This document shows, in pieces, positions 1 to 5,467 of a stretch of DNA of 7,405 nt. This DNA comes from Devosia sp. Lineage in GTDB: Bacteria > Pseudomonadota > Alphaproteobacteria > Rhizobiales > Devosiaceae. Both the position numbers and the translations under genes were made by a program. The DNA lies in the NCBI GenBank assembly GCA_016793415.1, contig JAEUMC010000495.1, positions 1 to 7,405 of the forward strand. Direction: 5' to 3'. Numbering within the stretch: position 1 is the first letter of the stretch; each line of letters starts with the position of its first letter. The notes beneath the pieces were generated by a model. That model saw nothing but the letters and a program-made list of their open reading frames with translations, was not told where the DNA came from and made no database searches.

Positions 1-90
1 AGCTTGGGCATCGCCAACGCGTAGAGTGGACGCAGCAACAATCGCCTGATAGCCAATCGTCACTGGGTCGAGTCTTTGTCTTGGTGAGAA

Positions 91-1056
91 ATGCCGATCG
101 CGAGCAAACGGGGCACTGGCAGCCTGGCCGCGCTGGAACAGAAACTCCTGCAAAGTAACAAACGCCTGGCGATCGCGGCGCGCGTCGGCGGGTTGGGTGC
201 CTGGGACTACGATATCAAGCGCGATCTCATGGCCTGCGACGAGCGCTGGTATGAGATCATGGGCCGGGATCCCAGCGGCGAGCGGATCAACAAGATTGCC
301 AAATTTCGGGAGGTGATCCACCCGGAAGACCGGGACACTGCGACCGAAGTGGACCGCACGGCTCGCGCACTGCTGGACAACGACGACGACTATTTCATCC
401 AGTTTCGGATTATCCGGCCCGATGGCGAGGTGCGTTGGGTCAGATCTGCCGCCTGCATTTTTGGTGACGATGCTGGCTTGCCCGCGCGCGCGGTCGGCTA
501 TGTGTTCGACATTACCGAACAGCGGAAAGCCGAGCAGGCCTTAAGAGAGAGGAATGCTGCTCTCCAGGAGGAGAACCTGCTCCTCAAGCACCAGGCGATG
601 GTTGACCCGGTCACCAATATCGCCAACCGTCGAAGGCTCGACATCGAGTTGAAGCGCGCCTGCCAGCACGCGATCACAACCGGAACCAGCCTGACGGTGG
701 CAATGATCAGGGCTGATAATTTCCGGCTCTACAACGACCACTACGGAAGGCAGCGCGGTGACCAGGCCCTCGCGGCGATCGCCGAGGCCATCGCCTCAGC
801 GGCCTGGCGGCCCTACGACCTGGCGGCACGTTTCGGAGGGGCCGAATTCGTTGTCCTGTTGCCGCAATCGGCGGCGCCCGAAGCTGTGATGCAGCGCATT
901 TCAGACGCCGTTGCATCGCTGATGCTGCCGCATGGCGCCTCCCCCGACTCCGACTACCTGACGGTCAGTTGCGCCTTCTACACCTCCGCGGTTCCATCTG
1001 AACTGAAACCGTCATTCATGCTGCTCGCCGCCGGCCGACAACTCGAACGAACGTAA
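91..1056 (+). CDS. PAS domain protein with degenerate GGDEF domain (probable c-di-GMP receptor)
   Basis: A 321-residue protein with no signal peptide or membrane segment, so probably cytosolic. Residues about 25-145 form a PAS fold of the PAS_3 type, ending in the usual DITEQRKAEQAL exit helix. A short coiled coil (about 143-168) leads into a GGDEF domain (about 170-321, opening DPVTNIANRRR). The signature is GGAEF (249-253), and the first Asp of the usual IDxDxFK strand is Arg207, so both metal-binding acids of active diguanylate cyclases are gone. Asn215 and Asp224, which contact guanine in the family, remain. The inhibitory-site motif RxxD is intact (Arg240-Asp243), exactly five residues before GGAEF. 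The usual end (ADxALYxAK, GRNR) is missing and the protein stops soon after the VS strand. By comparison with degenerate GGDEF receptors such as PopA, it likely binds c-di-GMP without making it. An in-frame TGA at 85-87 makes ATG 91 the first possible start. Only a weak GGTGAG lies before it. Confidence 0.93.
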   Translation: MPIASKRGTGSLAALEQKLLQSNKRLAIAARVGGLGAWDYDIKRDLMACDERWYEIMGRDPSGERINKIAKFREVIHPEDRDTATEVDRTARALLDNDDDYFIQFRIIRPDGEVRWVRSAACIFGDDAGLPARAVGYVFDITEQRKAEQALRERNAALQEENLLLKHQAMVDPVTNIANRRRLDIELKRACQHAITTGTSLTVAMIRADNFRLYNDHYGRQRGDQALAAIAEAIASAAWRPYDLAARFGGAEFVVLLPQSAAPEAVMQRISDAVASLMLPHGASPDSDYLTVSCAFYTSAVPSELKPSFMLLAAGRQLERT

Positions 1057-1076
1057 CCGGCTCGCGTCTGCTCCGT

Positions 1077-1100
1077 AGAGGGCACAATTGCCCGCCCTCT
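1077..1100. terminator. Stem-loop between convergent genes
   Basis: Seven-base perfect arms AGAGGGC (1077-1083) and GCCCTCT (1094-1100) enclose a 10-base loop. An alternative inner hairpin GGGCA/TGCCC (1080-1084 with 1089-1093) is also possible. It fills the gap between the two convergent genes and touches the first base of the reverse-strand stop codon. Neither strand has a T-run after it, so it may be a weak two-way terminator or a transcript-end barrier. Confidence 0.4.
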
Positions 1101-2239
1101 CACGGCGCCTTGCCGCGCGAACGCTGCACCCAGGCGATGGCCAGCCCCCTTGCCTGCTCGATCTCGGCCGGGCTCATCCGCGCCGTCAGAGTGTCGAGGT
1201 CCTTGACCGCGATCGGCAGGCCGTACTGGGCGGCGAGGCTGGTCCACATATAGGCCATGACATTGTCCTGGCCGACGCCGTAACCGTTACGATACATGGC
1301 CCCCAGCCCGTATTGCCCATAGACATCGCCCTGGTTGGCCGCCAGCGAGTACCAGAACACCGCCTGCTGGTCGTCCTGCGGCACGCCCTGGCCGTGGTCG
1401 TAGAGCATGGCCAGGTTCGCCTGCGCCGCCGCATAGCCCTGATCGGCCGCCAGCTTGAACCACTTTGCCGCTTCGACATCGTCGGGGGCGACGCCGCGCC
1501 CGCTGTGGTAGGAGATGCCGACATTGAACTGCGCCGGGGCGTAGCCCTGCCCGGCCGCCAGTTCGAACAGCCGCACGGCTTCCGTCTCGTCACGGGCGAC
1601 CCCGTGACCCTCGAAATACATACTGCCCAAGTTGAACTGCGCTGCCGCGTAGCCTTGCTCGGCCGCCAGACGGACCCATTTCAGGGCTTCGGTGAAATCC
1701 TGCGCGACGCCGCTGCCGCTGAGGTGCAGCAGTCCGAGCGCCAGCTGGGCATAGGCGTCGCCCTGCTCGGCGGCGAGCCGGAACCATTTGGCCGCCTCGA
1801 CGCGGTCCTGCGGCACGCCCTCGCCACCGTCCTTGAGGATGGCGCCCAGGTTGTAGCGCGCATCGGTACGGCCCTGCTCCGCCGCCAGCCGGTACCATTT
1901 GACCGCCTCGGCCGGGTTTCTCGCGACCCCGAGGCCGGCATCGTAGAGGTAGCCCAGATTATGCTGCGCCTCAGCATCGCCCTTGGCCGCGGCGAGACCG
2001 AGCCACCGCATCGCTTCGGCCGCATCCTGGGCGACCCCCTTGCCGGTCGCATACATGAACCCGACCGTCACCTGCGCCCGCACGCTGCCCGCCGCCGCAG
2101 CGGGCTGCAATTCCCGCAGTGCCGCTTCGAACTCGCCCCGCTGATAGGCGAGCATCCCCTCCGCCTCACCTGCCGCCGCTCCGCCCGCGAGCAGGCCGAG
2201 CAAGAAGATCGGCAGGGCGAGACGTCTGGCGAGTGGCAT
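1100..2239 (-). CDS. Secreted Sel1-like repeat (SLR) protein, third gene of the haloperoxidase operon
   Basis: A 379-residue protein. It begins with a signal peptide (MPLARR, a hydrophobic stretch, probable cleavage near AAA-GEA at about residue 23). Eight consecutive Sel1-like repeats of 36-37 residues follow (about 51-87, 88-123, 124-160, 161-196, 197-232, 233-268, 269-304, 305-340). Each reads roughly AQxNLGxxYxxGxGVxxDxxEAxKWxxLAAxQG. A degenerate half-repeat (about 26-50) precedes them and a 39-residue helical tail ends the protein. SLR proteins are alpha-solenoid binding scaffolds; no catalytic domain is visible. The frame is open further upstream to 2467, but that stretch is antiparallel noise inside the neighbouring gene. 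ATG 2239 begins the signal peptide, lies 10 bp after the upstream stop, and has GAGG overlapping that stop as its ribosome site. It should be co-transcribed and probably translationally coupled with the ASPIC/UnbV gene. Its partner in the cell envelope is unknown. Confidence 0.93.
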   Translation of the reverse strand: MPLARRLALPIFLLGLLAGGAAAGEAEGMLAYQRGEFEAALRELQPAAAAGSVRAQVTVGFMYATGKGVAQDAAEAMRWLGLAAAKGDAEAQHNLGYLYDAGLGVARNPAEAVKWYRLAAEQGRTDARYNLGAILKDGGEGVPQDRVEAAKWFRLAAEQGDAYAQLALGLLHLSGSGVAQDFTEALKWVRLAAEQGYAAAQFNLGSMYFEGHGVARDETEAVRLFELAAGQGYAPAQFNVGISYHSGRGVAPDDVEAAKWFKLAADQGYAAAQANLAMLYDHGQGVPQDDQQAVFWYSLAANQGDVYGQYGLGAMYRNGYGVGQDNVMAYMWTSLAAQYGLPIAVKDLDTLTARMSPAEIEQARGLAIAWVQRSRGKAP

Positions 2240-2249
2240 GCCCACCGCC

Positions 2250-3845
2250 TCAGTCGCGCGGACTGAGCGAGGCAGCCGGCTTGTCGCGCTCCAGCACGTA
2301 GAAACCGCCGGCCGCGAGGTCGGGCCATTCGCTGCGGGTCCCATCCGGCCAGACCACCGCGACGCTCGCCATGGTCGCGTCGCCGAGGCCGAAATGCACC
2401 CAGCCGAGCTGGCCGCCGGCATGGCCGCCGCCCACTGTGAGCTCCCGACGCATCGTGGCGTCCCCACGCTTCACCTCGATCCAGCCGCCGATCGCATCTT
2501 CGTTGGGCGCCGGTTGCCTCGCTTCAAGCTCGATCCAGTTGCCGCCGCCTTCCGCCCCGGTGTTGCGCCAGACCTGCGCGCCGGTGCGGCGGTTGACCAC
2601 CACCAGGTCGAGCAGCCCGTCCATGTTGAAATCCACCAAAGCCGCACCGCGGGAATTGCCGTTATTGGCAATGCCCGCCTTGTCGCCCACTTCGACGAAT
2701 TTGCCGTCCGCCCCTTGCAGCAGCAGGTTGTTCGGATCGTGCATGGCGAAATCGGGCATCTGGTCGACATTGCCCTTGGCGACGAACAGATCGACGAGGC
2801 CGTCATTGTTGACGTCGTCGAACTGCGCGTGCCAGGCCGTGCTCGGCCTGAGGTCGTCGCCGGTATAGGGTCGGTGCGCCGTCACCCCCCTGGCATAGGC
2901 GACATCCTTATAGTCCGGCTTCGGTCCCGGCGCCGCCAGCGTCTGCAGCTTGTTGTCGGCCATGCTGGTGAGGAAATACTCGGGGTAGCCGTCGCTATCG
3001 AGATCGTAGCTGGCGATCCCCATGCCCCAGATGCGCAGCACCTTCCAGCCATCGGCGAGGGTCATGAGCTTCGGCGCTTCGCCGGGCAGGATGCGCCACA
3101 TCTGCTCCTGGCCGCCCTCGTAATACTCGCGGTCGTTGGAGACGCGCAGGCTCGGGGTCCCCGACTTGTCCCAGTCGGTGAACAGCATCGAGAGCGCGCA
3201 GAAGCTCGGCTTCAGCGGCAAGGGCGGTGCGAACCTGCCGCCTTCGCCCGGCCGGTGCAGCCAGTTGTCGGTGCACGAGCCCCAGGGCGACAGATCCTCG
3301 TTGCGGTCGATATAGTTGCCCACCGCGATGGTCGGCCAGCTCGAGCCGTGCTCGAAGGTCAGCGCCGCCGAAGCGGTCCAGGCGTCGCCGCCGTCAAACC
3401 CCCAGGCCTCATTGGCCCGCTCGAACTTGCAGGCGCCCAGCCCGCGCATCACCAGGTTTTCGCCGACCCTGAGCACCAGCAGGTCGGTGATGCCGTCGCT
3501 GTCGATATCGGCCGGGTAGAAACCGCCGATACTGTCGAGCTCGAGCCCGCTCGCTTCGGGCGCAAAGGTCAGGCTACCGCCCTGCTTGCTGGTGTTGACG
3601 TAGAGCTGGGCCTTCGAAGCGCCGCCCGGCAGCGCGATGTCGGCATAGCTGTCACCATTGCAATCGAAGGCCGCGACGCCGCCGCCGACGATGTAGAACC
3701 AGTCGCCGTCATAACTGGTGGTGATGCCGGAACCCGCGGTTTCATCGACGAACACCGGCACTGCCGGCGTCTGCGCCAGCCCGGGCTGCGCGAAGCCCGC
3801 TCCGGCAAGAACCAGGGCAACAGCGAGTTTTTGCGTGGTGCGCAT
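2250..3845 (-). CDS. Secreted FG-GAP/VCBS repeat protein with C-terminal ASPIC/UnbV domain (CRTAC1 family)
   Basis: A 531-residue exported protein. Its signal peptide ends near residue 24 (PGLA before QT). The mature start PVFVDETAGSGI is typical of CRTAC1-type proteins. Calcium-binding FG-GAP/VCBS loops of the form DxDxDGxxD are visible at about 61-69, 113-121, 281-289, 344-352 and 405-413, with a degenerate one near 224-232, as expected for an integrin-like beta-propeller. Residues about 436-520 form the ASPIC/UnbV domain, with NWIELEA, GGGHAGGQ, HFGLG and VVWPDG motifs. These proteins are thought to bind ligands or partners; no enzyme motif is seen. The frame is open to 4043, but ATG 3845 starts the signal peptide, lies 4 bp after the haloperoxidase stop, and has GAGGAAG (3853-3859) seven bases upstream, inside the preceding gene. 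This implies translational coupling with the haloperoxidase gene, so the product may be its scaffold or partner (inference). Confidence 0.92.
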   Translation of the reverse strand: MRTTQKLAVALVLAGAGFAQPGLAQTPAVPVFVDETAGSGITTSYDGDWFYIVGGGVAAFDCNGDSYADIALPGGASKAQLYVNTSKQGGSLTFAPEASGLELDSIGGFYPADIDSDGITDLLVLRVGENLVMRGLGACKFERANEAWGFDGGDAWTASAALTFEHGSSWPTIAVGNYIDRNEDLSPWGSCTDNWLHRPGEGGRFAPPLPLKPSFCALSMLFTDWDKSGTPSLRVSNDREYYEGGQEQMWRILPGEAPKLMTLADGWKVLRIWGMGIASYDLDSDGYPEYFLTSMADNKLQTLAAPGPKPDYKDVAYARGVTAHRPYTGDDLRPSTAWHAQFDDVNNDGLVDLFVAKGNVDQMPDFAMHDPNNLLLQGADGKFVEVGDKAGIANNGNSRGAALVDFNMDGLLDLVVVNRRTGAQVWRNTGAEGGGNWIELEARQPAPNEDAIGGWIEVKRGDATMRRELTVGGGHAGGQLGWVHFGLGDATMASVAVVWPDGTRSEWPDLAAGGFYVLERDKPAASLSPRD

Positions 3846-3849
3846 GGCT

Positions 3850-5166
3850 CTACTTCCTCGTCTTGAGCGCGATGGTGTAGGCCGCGATGCAGCGGCCCTG
3901 CACCAATCCATCCTCGATGGCGGAGCGGAAATGGATGCCGCCATAGAGCCGCGAGATCCCGGCCTCCTCGGCCGCTTCATGGAAGCTCGTGTATTGGCGC
4001 GGGTTCCGGCCATCGGGCGAGCCGGTCTTGTCCTCGAAGGCATAGTTCTCGCCGAAGAACGCCGTCATCACCGCGTCCATGGCGCCCGACACGGTGCTGT
4101 GTCCGCTCGGATATTCGGGGAATGGCGGGGTGTTGAGGATCGGCTCCCATTTCGGATCGATCACCTTCTTGATGTAGGTGATCGGCCGCACCAGGTTGTA
4201 GGCGAATTTGGCATTCCAGCAGCCGACGAATGCGTCGGACATGGCAATCCCCATCCGGGCCAGGAGGTCGACATTCTCGTCGAGCGGCAGGTCGGCCCGC
4301 TCGGCGACCTGCAGGGCGATCGACACCCAGTGCCCCGGCGGGGTCATCGACAGCATCGGATCGTCCGACCAGAACCGGGCGATGGCCGTCTGTTCCGGGG
4401 TGGCGTTCTTCACCGTCAGGTAGACCTCGTCGGCCTCCTTGTAGAAGTCCGAACCGGGTTCGATGCTGTAGCTGGGGTTGCCCGGCGTCGGGCAGGTCGC
4501 GCCGTCGGGGGTGGCAAAGGTGCGGTTGTTGCCCCATTGCGGCAGCAGCGGCAGCTGCTGCTGCCGGATCAGGTTGGTCGGCACCCACTTGCCGTCGCCC
4601 TTGGGCAGCTCGTACTCGTAGGGAAAGCCCATATTCAGCACGGTGGCGCCGCCATCGCCCTGCGACCAGGCAAAGATCGCCGCCGCCACGGCCTTGCCGA
4701 AGGCCTCGCTGCGCACCACCACATCCTCAGGCACGCCCTCGACCGCCAGAGCGCGCCATTTGCTCTGCGCCCGGTTGATCGCCCGCTGCCCGGTCGGCCC
4801 GGTATTGCCGAAATAGAAGACGATGGCGTCCGACATGGCGGCGCTGATCACCACCGTTTCGTCGTAGCTCGCCCCCGCTTCGCGCTGCGGCAACTGCTCG
4901 AGCCCGTGCAACTGGCCGACCAGCGACACCAGCTTGTCCGAACCTCCCACCGCCGCTTCGAAGGCGGTGATCCCCAGATAGGCAAAGGACCGGCTGGCGA
5001 CCGGCGGCGAATAGGTCGCCGTATGCCGCACCAGCTCGTTCATCAGGGTATACCAGTCCCTGAGAATGGCGCCCGGCGCCGGTCGCGCTTCGGCGAGCGC
5101 TCCCAGGCTCGTCGCACACCACAACAGCACCGCCACGCAAAACGCGGCAAGCCGGTGACCTCGCAT
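3850..5166 (-). CDS. Secreted vanadium-dependent haloperoxidase / PAP2-fold protein
   Basis: A 438-residue protein with a signal peptide (cleavage near ALA-EA, residue 25), so periplasmic or secreted. The C-terminal half has the vanadium haloperoxidase/PAP2 core: Lys320 seven residues before Arg327-Pro, FPEYPSGHS (349-357) and SRLYGGIHF (405-413). This matches the whole vanadate-binding set known from Curvularia chloroperoxidase (Lys, Arg, Ser-Gly-His, Arg, His). Spacings of 7 between Lys and Arg and 6 between the last Arg and His412 are the same. Haloperoxidases of this family oxidise halides with hydrogen peroxide, and relatives act as acid phosphatases. The length and the large helical N-terminal half favour the haloperoxidase branch over small PAP2 phosphatases. 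The frame opens at TTG 5178, but ATG 5166 is preferred because a G-rich ribosome site lies just before it. It is the first gene of a tight three-gene operon. The substrate is unknown and phosphatase activity cannot be excluded. Confidence 0.9.
   Translation of the reverse strand: MRGHRLAAFCVAVLLWCATSLGALAEARPAPGAILRDWYTLMNELVRHTATYSPPVASRSFAYLGITAFEAAVGGSDKLVSLVGQLHGLEQLPQREAGASYDETVVISAAMSDAIVFYFGNTGPTGQRAINRAQSKWRALAVEGVPEDVVVRSEAFGKAVAAAIFAWSQGDGGATVLNMGFPYEYELPKGDGKWVPTNLIRQQQLPLLPQWGNNRTFATPDGATCPTPGNPSYSIEPGSDFYKEADEVYLTVKNATPEQTAIARFWSDDPMLSMTPPGHWVSIALQVAERADLPLDENVDLLARMGIAMSDAFVGCWNAKFAYNLVRPITYIKKVIDPKWEPILNTPPFPEYPSGHSTVSGAMDAVMTAFFGENYAFEDKTGSPDGRNPRQYTSFHEAAEEAGISRLYGGIHFRSAIEDGLVQGRCIAAYTIALKTRK
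3853..3859 (-). promoter_or_regulatory. Ribosome binding site of the ASPIC/UnbV gene inside the haloperoxidase gene
   Basis: On the minus strand GAGGAAG lies seven bases before ATG 3845 and within the last codons of the upstream gene. It fixes the start of the ASPIC/UnbV gene and implies coupled translation. Confidence 0.65.
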
Positions 5167-5170
5167 GATT

Positions 5171-5176
5171 CCCCCC
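5171..5176 (-). promoter_or_regulatory. G-rich ribosome binding site of the haloperoxidase gene
   Basis: On the minus strand a run of six G followed by AATC directly precedes ATG 5166. It would lie inside the reading frame if TTG 5178 were the start, so it favours the ATG. A pure G-run is an unusual Shine-Dalgarno sequence that can still pair with the CCUCC anti-SD through G-U pairs. Confidence 0.5.
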
Positions 5177-5225
5177 AAAGTTCCGGGCCGGCTTTCCCTC
5201 GCCGTACCGTCCTCCTGTGCGTTCT

Positions 5226-5254
5226 ATTTCAACTGGCAAGTGCCAATCGGTCAA
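5226..5254 (-). promoter_or_regulatory. Predicted sigma70-type promoter of the haloperoxidase operon
   Basis: Read on the minus strand, TTGACC (5249-5254, 5 of 6 to consensus) is followed by a 17-base spacer and TGAAAT (5226-5231, 4 of 6). It points to the haloperoxidase gene, with a predicted leader of about 50 bases. The spacer holds a near-complete palindrome, suggesting that a regulator binds there. Confidence 0.5.
5234..5245. promoter_or_regulatory. Palindromic operator-like site TGGCA-AG-TGCCA
   Basis: Perfect five-base arms with a two-base centre lie wholly between the predicted -35 and -10 of the leftward promoter. A protein bound here would block RNA polymerase. No regulator gene is in the window, so the binding protein is unknown. 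The arms are short enough that chance remains possible. Confidence 0.4.
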
Positions 5255-5453
5255 TGCCTTCGCCGAAAGTCGGGATTGACGGAAAGCTGCATAAATATCC
5301 GCAGGCAGCGGGATGCAGATTGACTTGCCCCGGAGCCTGATGCAGCGTTCGTGTGCGTACCTCACAGGCAAATCGACACATAAGCTGCGGAACGACGGCG
5401 TGGTTTGTCTGGTCAGTGGTCGCAAAGTGCGCCGAGAGTTCCGCACGGAGTCT

Positions 5454-5460
5454 GGGAGGG
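5454..5460 (+). promoter_or_regulatory. Ribosome binding site of the sugar-binding protein gene
   Basis: GGGAGGG lies seven bases before ATG 5468. It supports that start over TTG 5405, which is in the same frame and would add 21 residues ahead of the signal peptide. Confidence 0.7.
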
Positions 5461-5467
5461 CTCTGCA

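Larger units (their letters stand above)
5167..5467. other. Divergent intergenic region, 301 bp
   Basis: This region separates the haloperoxidase operon (leftward) from the sugar transporter genes (rightward). It contains a sigma70-like leftward promoter with an operator-like palindrome. It also has three ATTGAC/GTCAAT boxes (5250-5255 inverted, 5275-5280, 5319-5324), an AT-rich patch ATAAATAT (5291-5298) flanked by CTGC/GCAG, an 8-base inverted repeat TGCGGAAC/GTTCCGCA (5386-5393, 5438-5445), and a 43-codon open frame from 5340 that overlaps the next start. I could not find a convincing rightward -35/-10 pair: TTGACG (5276) and TTGACT (5320) have no good -10 at 16-18 bp. No RNA gene is recognisable. 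Confidence 0.6.

Noticed and set aside
1..24. Possible end of a gene entering from the left (frame 1, stop TAG at 22-24)
   Set aside because: Only seven codons are visible, too few to support a coding call. The rest of 1-90 shows no promoter or gene I can defend.
1088..2266. Long plus-strand open frame of 392 codons
   Set aside because: It is antisense to the Sel1 gene. Its repeated segments mirror the Sel1 repeats read backwards, and high-GC codon bias keeps the frame open. It has no recognisable domain.
2238..3866. Long plus-strand open frame of 542 codons
   Set aside because: It is antisense to the ASPIC/UnbV gene, which has clear signal peptide, calcium loops and domain motifs. The antisense product is His/Arg/Ala-rich and resembles no family.
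3846..4043. N-terminal extension of the ASPIC/UnbV frame up to 4043
   Set aside because: It lies wholly inside the haloperoxidase coding sequence and would bury the clear signal peptide that begins at ATG 3845.
5234..5245. Sigma54 (-24/-12) promoter around TGGCAC and TTGC
   Set aside because: On the minus strand TGGCAC is followed directly by TTGC with no five-base gap, so the spacing is wrong. The palindrome reading explains the match better.
3718..5340. Long plus-strand open frame of 540 codons
   Set aside because: It is antisense to the haloperoxidase gene, which has all catalytic motifs. It also runs into the neighbouring gene and the promoter region.
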